Shown here piece after piece: positions 8,224 through 16,824 of a stretch of 64,000 nt of DNA. Position 1 is the stretch's first letter; every line of letters starts with the position of its first letter. The notes under the pieces are model-generated. The model was not told where the DNA came from. It ran no database searches and was given only the letters and a program-made list of their open reading frames with translations. The stretch is from Undibacterium sp. KW1. GTDB taxonomy: Bacteria; Pseudomonadota; Gammaproteobacteria; Burkholderiales; Burkholderiaceae_D. The DNA lies in assembly GCF_009937955.1 (NCBI RefSeq), contig NZ_AP018439.1, forward strand, positions 1,054,001-1,118,000. The letters are read 5' to 3'. A program made the translations under genes and the position numbers.

Positions 8224-9528
8224 ATGTCTGATGATAGCCAGCTAATTGTGATTGATCAGATCCGGATCGGAATGTTCATCAAACTCGACCTGAGTTGGTT
8301 CCAGCATTCTTTTCCGATGAATTCGTTCAAGATCACCAGTCAACATCAGATTGACGACCTGATCGCGCTCAAGCTCAAGCATGTACGTTATATCCCGTCC
8401 AAGTCTGATCCTGTCGCTGCCAAGCCGCTTAATACTCCCCAGGCCGCACCTGCCAGCTTGCCCGATGCCGCACCCAAAAAGGTGTACGCCAGCATCATGG
8501 ATGCCAAGCGTGCCCGATTTGAAAAACTGCAAAAGCAGCGCGATGAAATCGCCCGCTGTGAAGAAAAATTCGTGCAGGCTGCCAGCGTGGTCAAAAATAT
8601 CAACCGCCTGATTTTTTCCAGACCCAAAGAAACCATCGTCGAAGCAGGCAAGCTGGTCGATAGCATGTCAGAAGTGCTACTCAGCGGCAACGACACCGTC
8701 ATGCACCTGATACAACAGACAGCGGGCAATGAGGAATTGTATTTTCATACATTGAATGTTTCTGTGCTGGCGATGATGCTGGCCAATGAAATGAAATGCA
8801 GCGATGAAATGATCAGGGAAATAGGTATTGCCTCTCTGTTTCATGATCTGGGCAAGGTCAACGTGCCTGAGCATATCGTTAACAAGACCGAGCCACTGAC
8901 CAGGCCCGAGCAAAATTTCTTTGAGCTACATCCTGAATATGGGGTTGAGGTTGGCAAGAAGGCAGGCTTGCAACCAGTGGTGCTGGACGTGATTGCCCAG
9001 CATCATGAATTCATGGATGGTAGCGGCTACCCTCGTCAGTTGAAGGGAGGCGCAATCAGCATGCATACGCGTATTGTGACGATCGCCAATGTGTACGATA
9101 ATTTGTGCAATCACAATGACCCCAAGCAGTCATTGACCCCGCATGAAGCCTTATCGACCATGTATGCACACAGGCGTTCACAGTTTGATGCTGCCATCAT
9201 GGCTACCCTGGTGAAGAGCCTGGGGGTATATCCACCTGGTACTCTGGTCAGATTATCAAATGAGGCCGTTGGTCTGGTCATGAACGTGAATGTAGGCAAG
9301 CCCTTGCGGCCACGCGTGCTGGTGTATGACGCCGAGATTCCCAAGGAAGATGCAATCATTCTGGATCTCGCAGAAGAGAGTAAGGAATTATCCATCAATG
9401 CCAGCATCAGGCCAGGTCTATTGCCCAGGGCAATCTTCAATTACCTGAATCCGCGCAAAAGGGTTAATTATTATTTTGACTCACAATCGAAGAAAACACA
9501 GGGTGGCCCTATACCAGGCCAGAAATAG
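8224..9528 (+). CDS. HD-GYP cyclic-di-GMP phosphodiesterase with DUF3391 domain
   Basis: From ATG 8224 the product has 434 residues. An N-terminal DUF3391 region (about 5-110, LIVIDQIRIGMFIKLDLSWFQHSF) precedes a complete HD-GYP domain: H175, H207-D208 (FHDLGK), H236 (LHPEYG), H260-H261-E262 and D265-G-S-G-Y-P270. It should hydrolyse c-di-GMP to GMP. An ATG at 8173 would add 17 residues with a somewhat better-placed AAGG; I chose 8224 because family members start close to the LIVIDQIRIGMF segment. Five bases separate its stop from the histidine kinase gene, so the two are co-transcribed and may form one signalling pathway. Confidence 0.93.
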   Translation: MSDDSQLIVIDQIRIGMFIKLDLSWFQHSFPMNSFKITSQHQIDDLIALKLKHVRYIPSKSDPVAAKPLNTPQAAPASLPDAAPKKVYASIMDAKRARFEKLQKQRDEIARCEEKFVQAASVVKNINRLIFSRPKETIVEAGKLVDSMSEVLLSGNDTVMHLIQQTAGNEELYFHTLNVSVLAMMLANEMKCSDEMIREIGIASLFHDLGKVNVPEHIVNKTEPLTRPEQNFFELHPEYGVEVGKKAGLQPVVLDVIAQHHEFMDGSGYPRQLKGGAISMHTRIVTIANVYDNLCNHNDPKQSLTPHEALSTMYAHRRSQFDAAIMATLVKSLGVYPPGTLVRLSNEAVGLVMNVNVGKPLRPRVLVYDAEIPKEDAIILDLAEESKELSINASIRPGLLPRAIFNYLNPRKRVNYYFDSQSKKTQGGPIPGQK

Positions 9529-9533
9529 CAGAA

Positions 9534-11456
9534 ATGACCGACGCCGGCATGTCACAGTCAGTATCCGTATTGAGTCATGGATTACTGCGTCATATCATCA
9601 ACCATAGTCGCGAAGCGATTCTGGTCGTGGATATGCAGCGTATGGTCTTGGTTGATGCCAACCAGCTGGCCTGCATGATGCTGGCCTATACGCGTGATGA
9701 ATTGCTGGGTTTGCCACTGGCAAATATCGAGTGCTCCTTGCAGGATGTGTTTTTTTGGGAAGCATTGCGGGCAGATGCGCAGGCCGAGGGCAGGGCTATT
9801 GCCGAGAGTGAATGGATCAACCACCACGGCATTTCTTTTCCCGTCGAAAAGCGCGTTTCGACTTTCATTGATGGCGGCAATGAGTTTTTCATCATCCATG
9901 CCGAAGACATTACTCACAGGCGCGAGCTGGTCGATGGCCATGTGCACCTGGTGGCGCAATTGCAAAGCTCGCTTGATGCAACCGCCGAAGGCATCCTGTC
10001 GATAGACTTGAATGGCAATGTCGTGAACATCAACCAGCGCTTTTCTTCGATGTGGCAATTGAAGGATGAATTACTGGCTTCCAGAGACGAGGCGCAGATG
10101 TTTGCCCACCTCAAGAATGCGCTTCAGGATGCCGATGATTTTTTTGCCAGTCTGGAAAAAATCAGGGAAGACCCGAATCTGGAAACCGAAGATTTGATGA
10201 CGCTGAAAGACGGGCGCTATTTTATCTGTGTGTCCAAACCAGAATTCATGCGCGACAGGCGGGTAGGGCGGGTTTTCAGTGTGCGCGATATTACACAGAT
10301 GAAAGAAGCAGAGTGCAGTCTGGTGGCAGCCAGGGATGCAGCTGAGCGCGCCAGCAAGGAAAAATCACGCATGCTGGAAGCGCTGCTGATCAGTGAGTCA
10401 CGCCTGCGCCGCCTCGTCAATTCCAGCCTCATCGGCATCATGCAGGGTAATCTCAGTGGCAGACTGACCGAAGCCAATGATGTCTTGTTGCAACTGGTTG
10501 GTGTCCAAAGACGCGAATTTGTCGAGTCTGGCATGAGCTGGCTGGATACGACGACAGAAGAAAGTCACACCCTGCACAAGAATGCCATGGCAGAAATTCG
10601 TCTGCATGGGCAGGCCAGGCCTTATGAAGGTGAATTGATACGCAAGGATGGCGAGCGCATTCCTGTCATGGTGGGCCTGGCGCAACTCGAGGGCTCGCTG
10701 GAAGAATGGGTGGGTTTCGTGCTCGACCTGACTGAGCAGCGCAAGGCAGACCGCATCAAGTCTGAATTTATTTCTGTCGTCAGCCATGAGTTGCGCACGC
10801 CGCTGACTTCAATACGCGGCGCATTGGGTTTGCTCGAGAGTGGGGTTGCCGGTGAGCTGACTGCCAAGACCATGCAACTCATCAAGGTTGCCCACAGGAA
10901 TTGCCAGCGCCTCGGTGTGCTGGTCAACGATATCCTGGACATGGAAAAACTGGCCTCTGGCAAAATGGTCATCAATATAGAGCGCTTCGACCTCGTAGCC
11001 GTAACCAGGCAGGCAATAGAAGCCAATGCCGGTTATGCCCAGGCCCTGAATGTACGCTACTGCTTCACTGGCCACCCGGAAAACGCCTGGGCCATGGGCG
11101 ACAATGTACGCGTCATGCAGGTATTTGCCAATTTGCTGTCGAACGCCGCCAAGTTTTCCCCGAATGGGGCTGAAGTGCAAATCCGTATCACCGACAACTC
11201 CGGTATCTATAAAGTCGAAGTGGAAGACCACGGACAAGGCATACCTGAGGCCTTCAGGGAGCAGATATTCAAGAAATTTGCCCAGGCAGACGGCACCAAC
11301 ACCCGGCAGCAAGGCGGTACCGGCCTCGGTTTGAATATCACCAAGACCTTCGTCGAGAAAATGGGCGGTGAAATCGGCTTTGAAACTGAAGAGGGCAAGG
11401 GCAGCATATTCTGGTTTACCTTACTGGCCTCAGCGCACCGTCGCCACGACAGATAG
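9534..11456 (+). CDS. Multi-PAS sensor histidine kinase
   Basis: The 640-residue protein has PAS domains at about 18-130, 145-255 and 290-395, then a HisKA domain with phospho-acceptor H418 (SVVSHELRTPLTSIRG) and a HATPase domain with N box (VFANLLSNAAKFSP), G1 (DHGQGIP) and G2 (GTGLGLNITK). There is no transmembrane helix or signal peptide, so it is a cytoplasmic sensor. It lacks a receiver domain, so a separate response regulator must exist; none is adjacent. Pairing with an HD-GYP gene suggests input into c-di-GMP control. The signal is unknown. Confidence 0.93.
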   Translation: MTDAGMSQSVSVLSHGLLRHIINHSREAILVVDMQRMVLVDANQLACMMLAYTRDELLGLPLANIECSLQDVFFWEALRADAQAEGRAIAESEWINHHGISFPVEKRVSTFIDGGNEFFIIHAEDITHRRELVDGHVHLVAQLQSSLDATAEGILSIDLNGNVVNINQRFSSMWQLKDELLASRDEAQMFAHLKNALQDADDFFASLEKIREDPNLETEDLMTLKDGRYFICVSKPEFMRDRRVGRVFSVRDITQMKEAECSLVAARDAAERASKEKSRMLEALLISESRLRRLVNSSLIGIMQGNLSGRLTEANDVLLQLVGVQRREFVESGMSWLDTTTEESHTLHKNAMAEIRLHGQARPYEGELIRKDGERIPVMVGLAQLEGSLEEWVGFVLDLTEQRKADRIKSEFISVVSHELRTPLTSIRGALGLLESGVAGELTAKTMQLIKVAHRNCQRLGVLVNDILDMEKLASGKMVINIERFDLVAVTRQAIEANAGYAQALNVRYCFTGHPENAWAMGDNVRVMQVFANLLSNAAKFSPNGAEVQIRITDNSGIYKVEVEDHGQGIPEAFREQIFKKFAQADGTNTRQQGGTGLGLNITKTFVEKMGGEIGFETEEGKGSIFWFTLLASAHRRHDR

Positions 11457-11549
11457 TCTTGAGTTTTTGACTTCACACCTTATCTCCTCATTGCATACAC
11501 CCAGCCTGTTCATTGGTATATCCAAGGCAAGGTTTTAGCTAATTGCATG

Positions 11550-11570
11550 GTAGTTAAAATCTATTGGATA
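11550..11570 (+). promoter_or_regulatory. OxyR-like half site at the ahpC promoter
   Basis: GTAG-N7-CTAT (11550-11564) matches one half of the OxyR motif ATAG-N7-CTAT in 7 of 8 fixed positions. It adjoins a possible -35 (TTGGAT, 11565-11570), about 80 bp upstream of the ahpC start. The second half is poor, so OxyR control is plausible but unproven. The rest of 11457-11645 holds nothing else I can name. Confidence 0.35.
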
Positions 11571-11645
11571 TTTAAAATTCATAGTGATATGCTTCTTGCC
11601 GTTGTGGACATATTGTTCACCTTGTTACGTCATCAGGAGAATTTA

Positions 11646-12194
11646 ATGAAAACTGTAGGTCAAAAACTCGACGCATTCAAAGTTCCAGCAGCCAAGCCAG
11701 GCTTCAATCATCATGAAGAAAACGGCGTCTCCGCATTTGAAGACATCACCGAAGCTTCCTTCCCTGGCAAATGGAAAATCATTTATTTCTACCCAAAAGA
11801 TTTCACTTTCGTATGCCCAACTGAAATCGTTGAATTTGCCAAGCTCGCTAACGACTTTGCAGACCGCGATGCAGTCTTGATGGGTGGTTCTACCGATAAC
11901 GAATTCTGCAAACTGGCATGGCGCCGTGAACACAAAGACCTGGACAAACTGAACCACTATGCGTTCGGTGATGCAACCGGTTCTTTGGTAGACATGCTGG
12001 GTGTACGCGATGTTAACGCCGGTGTTGCCCTGCGCGCGACTTTCATTGTTGATCCTGACAATGTCATCCAGCACGTTTCTGTCAATAACCTGAACGTTGG
12101 CCGTAACCCAACAGAAATCCTGCGTATTCTGGATGGTCTGCAAACAGACGAACTGTGCCCATGCAACCGTACAGTAGGCGGCGCAACTCTGTAA
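11646..12194 (+). CDS. ahpC: Peroxiredoxin, alkyl hydroperoxide reductase subunit C
   Basis: The 182-residue protein carries the peroxidatic cysteine C57 in F-T-F-V-C-P-T-E and a C-terminal C171-P-C173 pair, one of which is the resolving cysteine. It reduces hydrogen peroxide, organic peroxides and peroxynitrite in the cytoplasm. The start at 11646 has AGGAG at good spacing; the longer upstream frame is not used. The next gene is ahpD rather than the flavoprotein ahpF. This is the AhpC/AhpD arrangement described in mycobacteria, in which AhpD re-reduces AhpC. Confidence 0.96.
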   Translation: MKTVGQKLDAFKVPAAKPGFNHHEENGVSAFEDITEASFPGKWKIIYFYPKDFTFVCPTEIVEFAKLANDFADRDAVLMGGSTDNEFCKLAWRREHKDLDKLNHYAFGDATGSLVDMLGVRDVNAGVALRATFIVDPDNVIQHVSVNNLNVGRNPTEILRILDGLQTDELCPCNRTVGGATL

Positions 12195-12223
12195 TTCAGA
12201 GAGCGCATGCTGTAGATGTAAAA

Positions 12224-12248
12224 TAAACCCGCTACGGCGGGTTTTAAA
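12224..12248 (+). terminator. Intercistronic hairpin between ahpC and ahpD
   Basis: AACCCGC and GCGGGTT form a 7-bp stem around TACG and are followed by TTTAAAA. This short intrinsic terminator would let some transcripts stop after ahpC, giving more AhpC than AhpD. Confidence 0.7.
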
Positions 12249-12272
12249 ACCACTTTTTGATAGGTAAATACT

Positions 12273-12797
12273 ATGGAATTCTTGAATTTAATTAAAAGTC
12301 GTATCCCTGATTACGCCAAGGATATCCGTCTGAACATCGATGGCACTATCGCCCGCTCCAGCCTTGAAGGCAATGATGCAGTAGGCGTGGCACTGGCAGC
12401 AGCCTTTGCAGCAAAAAGCACTGTGATCATTGAAGCCATCAAATCCAGTGGCGCAATCACGCCAGAAGAAATCAATGCAGCGCTGACAGCAGCGGCTTTG
12501 ATGGGCATGAATAATGTCTGGTATCCGTATGTAGAAATGGCTGACGACGCCGACCTGAAAACCCAGGCTGCCCAATTGCGCATGAATGCCTATGCAACCA
12601 ATGGTGGTGTGGATAAACGCCGCTTCGAGATGTACGCCTTGTCGGCTTCCATCATCGGCAAATGTCATTTCTGCGTGAAATCGCATTATGAGTTGTTGAA
12701 GAAGGAAGGTATGTCGACCACGCAGTTGCGGGATGTGGGCAGGATTGCAGCAGTTGTGAATGCAGCGGCGCAGGTTATTTCTGCTGAGACTGTGTAA
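12273..12797 (+). CDS. ahpD: Alkyl hydroperoxide reductase AhpD
   Basis: The 174-residue protein contains the active-site C131-H-F-C134-x-x-x-H138 motif of the AhpD/carboxymuconolactone-decarboxylase-like family (GKCHFCVKSHYELL). It is all-alpha and of normal length for full-size AhpD. The family enzyme works as a disulfide reductase for AhpC, drawing electrons from lipoylated proteins. It lies 78 bp after ahpC behind an intercistronic hairpin. The call is firm from motif and context. Confidence 0.95.
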   Translation: MEFLNLIKSRIPDYAKDIRLNIDGTIARSSLEGNDAVGVALAAAFAAKSTVIIEAIKSSGAITPEEINAALTAAALMGMNNVWYPYVEMADDADLKTQAAQLRMNAYATNGGVDKRRFEMYALSASIIGKCHFCVKSHYELLKKEGMSTTQLRDVGRIAAVVNAAAQVISAETV

Positions 12798-12910
12798 TTC
12801 GCAAAGCGTAGTTTTGTGCCACGAATCTCTAAGCCGCTTGCAAGTTGCGCGGTGGAGAAGGTTGGGATGAGGATGGGGTTCTGTCGCTCAACGGCAATCA
12901 CATTATCGTC

Positions 12911-13183
12911 GCTCCAGCGTAGGCTGGAGCCCAGTGGCGTTGGTTGCATACTTTTGTCGTATGTAAAACGATTATCCTTCGTGGATATAAGCCGGGTCTC
13001 GGCCCGGCGGCCGAATTCCTTTCTTTGCTTCGCCAAAGAAAGGAATCAAAGAAAGGCGACCCAGGCGTCGTCGCCCCTACGGGGGTTCCCATTTGTGCAG
13101 TACAAAAAATGGGAAAGTCCGAAAACTCGCCTGCGGCTCAAACATCGGCCTTTCTCTTTCCATTTTCTGTACTGCACAAATGG
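12911..13183. repeat. Cluster of four strong palindromes (intergenic repeat region)
   Basis: The gap between ahpD and the next gene (12798-13278, 481 bp) has no gene but four successive hairpins. They are GCTCCAGC/GCTGGAGC (12911-12930), GCCGGG/CCCGGC (12991-13008), a perfect 13-bp stem of ATTCCTTTCTTTG with its complement (13015-13046), and a near-perfect 28-bp inverted repeat (13089-13117 with 13156-13183) enclosing about 38 bp. Such nested palindromes are typical of dispersed intergenic repeats. No second copy occurs in this window. ORFs through here on both strands are artefacts of the repeat. Confidence 0.75.
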
Positions 13184-13278
13184 CGCCGACACATGGGAGT
13201 TGCTAAATTCAAAAGCAACCCCAAAGTCAAACCCAACAGCAACCCCGGTTCGACCACACTTCAAATCACCGCAGTCCC

Positions 13279-13623
13279 CTACCGAGACTTCCTCTTTAAG
13301 ATCCCCAGCACTACAACCAGCAATAACGCCGGCAATAAAAACGGCGAGAAAATCATCAAAAACAAGCCGCCTATCAGCACCGCAAAACCCACCAGCAAGA
13401 ACGATACCCCCGCAATCACCAGCCCAGCCATGATCATGGCAAAGACGATGGCGATCAGTGCCACGGCGATGCCGCCTATGGAAAAACCATTGTCAGAAAA
13501 AATATCAAAATCATCCGGGCTCCAGTCCAGGTTTAAATCGATGGGGCTGTCCATGACATACCAGATGACGAGCAAGAGTATGCAAAACGCAGTGAAACGG
13601 GCGGATGATTTTTGGTCTGACAT
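13279..13623 (-). CDS. Small membrane protein of unknown function
   Basis: The 114-residue product has one N-terminal hydrophobic segment (about 9-24), an acidic stretch (DLNLDWSPDDFDIFSD, 30-45) and two or three further membrane helices (about 48-105, very rich in I/L/V/A/G/F), ending in a basic KRKSR. I do not recognise the family. It follows the SPFH gene by 52 bp on the same strand and may be its membrane partner, although it lacks the OB-fold tail of NfeD proteins. Function is not assignable. Confidence 0.65.
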   Translation of the reverse strand: MSDQKSSARFTAFCILLLVIWYVMDSPIDLNLDWSPDDFDIFSDNGFSIGGIAVALIAIVFAMIMAGLVIAGVSFLLVGFAVLIGGLFLMIFSPFLLPALLLVVVLGILKRKSR

Positions 13624-13675
13624 GGCTGGCTTGTTCCTCGCTTATTACTGCTTATTTACCAACTTATTTTTCAAC

Positions 13676-14467
13676 TTACTTTCCAACATTGATGAAGGGG
13701 ATAGCTCCACCAGTCGTTGTTGGCAAACGTCCATCCCATTTTTCTATGGCCTTGGCCTGGTTCTCGGTTTCACGCAGGCGCAGCAGTTCTGGTGTGACTT
13801 GCTGTCTTTGCAAGGCCAGGGCTTCTGCTTCGGCACGGGCGCGGGATACTTTTTGTTTGGCTTCGACTTCTATCCTTTGCAGGTCGCGCTCGGCCTTCAT
13901 CTTCAGTTGATCCGCCGTGGTCTTGGCTTCAATCGCTTCATTGAAAGTGCGGCTGAAGTTGAAGTTGACGATGGAAAATTCATCAACCACCAGGCCATGT
14001 CTTGCCATGCGCTCTTTCAGGGCAAGAATGATTTCATCGCGCACTTGTGAGCGGCGTGAGATCAGTTCTTCTGCGGTGAAGCGGGCAGTAACGGCCTTGA
14101 CTGCTTCTTGTACGCTAGGGATGATGATGCGCTCGCCAGGTTCATTGCCAAGATCGCGGAAAACCGAGACCACTGCATCTGGCCTGACGTGATAGTTGAT
14201 GGCAATCTTGGTGTGCACGGTTTGCAAGTCCTTGGAGGCTGCATCACCGTCACCTTCACCTTTTTGTATGGCGACGGAGACTTTTTGCATTTTCTGGGCG
14301 ATAGGCCATACCCAGTGTATGCCTTCACTGTAAACCTCATCCGAAGGTTTGCCAAATGTTGTCAGCACACCGCGATGACCAGCGGGGATAGTCGCGAAAG
14401 GGTTGAGTATGATCAGTACCAGCAAGACGATCAGGCCGACCGCAAATTTGGGGAAGAGACTACGCAT
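13676..14467 (-). CDS. SPFH/prohibitin-family membrane protein
   Basis: This 263-residue protein has a single N-terminal membrane helix (about 6-26) followed by an SPFH/band-7 domain (about 28-190, IPAGHRGVLTTFGKPSDEVYSEGIHWVWPIAQKMQKVSV) and a charged coiled coil (about 190-240, LKMKAERDLQRIEVEAKQKVSRARAEAEALALQRQ). This is the prohibitin-like layout: large membrane-attached rings that organise membrane domains or regulate proteases such as FtsH. It is not in an hflX-hflK-hflC context and only one SPFH gene is present. The exact role is unknown. Confidence 0.9.
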   Translation of the reverse strand: MRSLFPKFAVGLIVLLVLIILNPFATIPAGHRGVLTTFGKPSDEVYSEGIHWVWPIAQKMQKVSVAIQKGEGDGDAASKDLQTVHTKIAINYHVRPDAVVSVFRDLGNEPGERIIIPSVQEAVKAVTARFTAEELISRRSQVRDEIILALKERMARHGLVVDEFSIVNFNFSRTFNEAIEAKTTADQLKMKAERDLQRIEVEAKQKVSRARAEAEALALQRQQVTPELLRLRETENQAKAIEKWDGRLPTTTGGAIPFINVGK

Positions 14468-14583
14468 GATTTTTTAATCTCAGGGAGTGAAAACACCCGC
14501 AGTATAGGTGTTTTTTACATAAGTGTTCCCGGTAATCGGAGGGCGAAACTACCGCTTATTTTGCGTCCTGTTTTTACTTGCTG

Positions 14584-15558
14584 TTAGTTTGCATAAATTG
14601 CCGCAAACGCTGCTTCGCCCACGCGATGATAAGCGCGGTACATGCCTTCGGTATTAAAGGGCAGGACAATATTGCCAAGCCGGTCTATGCCTATGATGCC
14701 ACCCTGGCCTTCATACATTGGTAGTTTATCCATGACGACATTATTGGCAGCCTGCTCCAGGCTTAGTCCCAGGTATTGCATTTGCGCAGCAATATCATGC
14801 AGCGCCAGGCTGCGCATGAAGGCCTCCCCCGTGCCCGTCGCAGACAGGGCAGCGGTCTGGTTATCGGCATAACAGCCGGCACCCAGCATAGGCGTGTCAC
14901 CCACACGGCCAGGTAGTTTATTGGTCATGCCACCTGTCGAAGTGGCGGCAGCGAGGTTACCGTGTGCATCCAGCGCAACGGCACCTACCGTGCCAAATTC
15001 TTTATCAGGATCAAGTGGTGCGGGTTCTGAAACTGAAGTCAGCAAATTCGCTGCATCGTGATCCAGCAGCACACCAGACTCTTGCCGGGTGCGTTGCAAT
15101 TGCGCGTAGCGCTCTTCGGTATAAAAGTACGATGGGTCTTCGAATTGCAGGCCATGCTGGCGCAAGAATTCTTCTGCGCCTTTGCCTACCATCAAGACAT
15201 GCGGGCTGTGCTCCATGACGGCTCTGGCAGCGCGAACGGGATTGCGCACCTGCTGTATGCAAGCCACGGCACCTGCACGGCGGGTTTTGCCATCCATGAT
15301 GGCGGCATCCATTTCCATGGTGCCAGCATTGGTGAATACGGCACCTTTGCCTGCGTTGAAAAGCGGACAATCTTCCAGCAGACTGACGGCCAGGCACACG
15401 GCATCAAGCGCACTGCCGCCTTGTGCCAATACTTCATTACCCGCAGTAACGACAGACCGCAATGCTTCCATATAGCGAGCTTCCTGTTCCGCTGTCAGGC
15501 TGCTGCGCAGGATAGTGCCGGCACCACCGTGGATGGCGATAGCAGCAGGTGCGGCCAT
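14584..15558 (-). CDS. iaaA: Isoaspartyl peptidase / L-asparaginase (Ntn hydrolase)
   Basis: From ATG 15558 the protein is 324 residues, starting AAPAAIAIHGGAGTI. The nucleophile after self-cleavage is T190 in E-F-G-T-V-G-A-V-A-L-D, with the substrate-binding T-S-T-G-G-M segment at 206-211. The proenzyme splits into alpha and beta chains and hydrolyses isoaspartyl dipeptides and L-asparagine. The upstream in-frame extension would overlap rpiR and is rejected: the rpiR stop is one base before this ATG, so the genes are translationally coupled. Confidence 0.94.
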   Translation of the reverse strand: MAAPAAIAIHGGAGTILRSSLTAEQEARYMEALRSVVTAGNEVLAQGGSALDAVCLAVSLLEDCPLFNAGKGAVFTNAGTMEMDAAIMDGKTRRAGAVACIQQVRNPVRAARAVMEHSPHVLMVGKGAEEFLRQHGLQFEDPSYFYTEERYAQLQRTRQESGVLLDHDAANLLTSVSEPAPLDPDKEFGTVGAVALDAHGNLAAATSTGGMTNKLPGRVGDTPMLGAGCYADNQTAALSATGTGEAFMRSLALHDIAAQMQYLGLSLEQAANNVVMDKLPMYEGQGGIIGIDRLGNIVLPFNTEGMYRAYHRVGEAAFAAIYAN

Positions 15559-15559
15559 C

Positions 15560-16507
15560 TTACGCTGGCCTGTCCATGTCGATGATCTTGCTGGCTGCCG
15601 CGGCATGCTGCTTGCGGGTCGTGGCATTCGGTTCTTGATACAACCATGGCAGCATGAACTTGGTCATTTCAGATGCCGCATGCACCGGGGCTTTGGCCTG
15701 GTGGGCGACGGCACTGCAGATGGCTTCTATCAGGCACAGCGCAGCACCTTCAGAGTTGGGGGAGAAGTTGCGGCGAGTTTGCGCATACAGGGTGATGTTC
15801 GCCAGTGAGGCCAATGGTGAACTTGGTGCATCCGTCAGCGCCAGGATAGGAACGCCTTTTTCGCGCAACTGCTGCAGGATAGTGACCACATCTTCTGCAT
15901 AGCGCGGGAAAGAAATGCCGATGACCAGATCGCGCTCTGTGTATTTGAACAATTGCCTTGCGACATTCGATGGCCCGCCTGAGCCCAGGGTTGATTGCAC
16001 GGTATTACAGAATGGGTCCAGACTATGCGCCATCAGGCCAGCCAGGAAGGCGCTGGCACCATAGCCGACGATGTAAATTCTTTCCGCATTCAGGATCTGG
16101 CGCACGGCATGGTTGCACAAATCAGGAGCCAGGCCGCGGCGGGTGGCCTCCAGATTGGCCATGTCTTCGTTGAGTGAGCTGGAAATGATTTCTGTGCTGG
16201 TGGCTGGACGCTGGATTTCACTGCGCAGATTATCAATAGGTGCCAGCATGGCTTCAAAGCCATACACCAGTTCAGCACGGAATTGCGGATAACCTTCAAA
16301 GCCAAGCGCCCTGGCAAAGCGATTTGCCGTGGCGACCGAGATGCCGACGGCATTTGCCAGCTCATCGATAGACATGGTGGCTGATCGAAATACATTCGAC
16401 AGCACATAATCGGCTGCTTTTCTGTGCGCTTTTGACAAGTTCATATAGACCTTGCCTATGCGCGCATTAACAGTACCACCCAGGGATTGCGTATCAGGAC
16501 GATTCAT
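15560..16507 (-). CDS. RpiR-family transcriptional regulator
   Basis: The 315-residue protein has an N-terminal RpiR helix-turn-helix domain (about 15-90, MSIDELANAVGISVATANRFARALGFEGYPQF) and a C-terminal SIS sugar-phosphate-binding domain (about 135-265, RIYIVGYGASAFLAG and DLVIGISFPRYAEDVVTILQQLRE). RpiR proteins usually sense phosphosugars. Its partner here is an isoaspartyl peptidase gene one base downstream, so the ligand may differ. It probably regulates the operon from the inverted repeat just upstream. Confidence 0.92.
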   Translation of the reverse strand: MNRPDTQSLGGTVNARIGKVYMNLSKAHRKAADYVLSNVFRSATMSIDELANAVGISVATANRFARALGFEGYPQFRAELVYGFEAMLAPIDNLRSEIQRPATSTEIISSSLNEDMANLEATRRGLAPDLCNHAVRQILNAERIYIVGYGASAFLAGLMAHSLDPFCNTVQSTLGSGGPSNVARQLFKYTERDLVIGISFPRYAEDVVTILQQLREKGVPILALTDAPSSPLASLANITLYAQTRRNFSPNSEGAALCLIEAICSAVAHQAKAPVHAASEMTKFMLPWLYQEPNATTRKQHAAAASKIIDMDRPA

Positions 16508-16548
16508 ATCGGCTGGCTTTTCCGGTGAAATAGAAATGTAAATATAAT

Positions 16549-16595
16549 TTCATCGATTTAAATTGTAAAGAAATGAATCGTGTCAAATCGATGAA
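16549..16595 (-). promoter_or_regulatory. Inverted repeat upstream of rpiR, candidate operator
   Basis: TTCATCGATTT (16549-16559) and its exact complement AAATCGATGAA (16585-16595) form an 11-bp inverted repeat with 25 bp between arms, 42 bp upstream of the rpiR start. RpiR dimers bind such palindromes, so autoregulation is likely. The rest of the 317-bp gap up to mnmA is AT-rich and carries only the mnmA terminator. Confidence 0.45.
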
Positions 16596-16784
16596 TGTCT
16601 CTCTCCGTACATATTTTGGATAATTTGGTCTATTTAGGAGATTTGTCAGGATAAACAAAATACATCAAATTTTGTTCTGAATTTACCTGAATTTACGCAA
16701 GCTAATGGTGGTGTAATTGAAAAGATTGTCGGCACTTATTAAAGTGAATTGAAACATATTCAGTTATTTACCAAACGGTAAAAA

Positions 16785-16809
16785 AATGCCCACAGACATG
16801 TGGGCATTT
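16785..16809 (-). terminator. Rho-independent terminator of nudJ-mnmA
   Basis: AAATGCCCAC and GTGGGCATTT pair around a short loop, and the minus strand continues with a T run (A-run 16780-16786 on the plus strand). It sits 16 bp beyond the mnmA stop. Confidence 0.9.
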
Positions 16810-16824
16810 CATTTTTTTCGACAA

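Noticed and set aside
13046-13264. Minus-strand ORF in the palindrome cluster
   Set aside because: It is translated repeat DNA with inverted arms, not a gene.
12944-14050. 368-codon plus-strand ORF
   Set aside because: It crosses the palindrome cluster and runs antisense to the membrane-protein and SPFH genes, which have clear domains; no family match.
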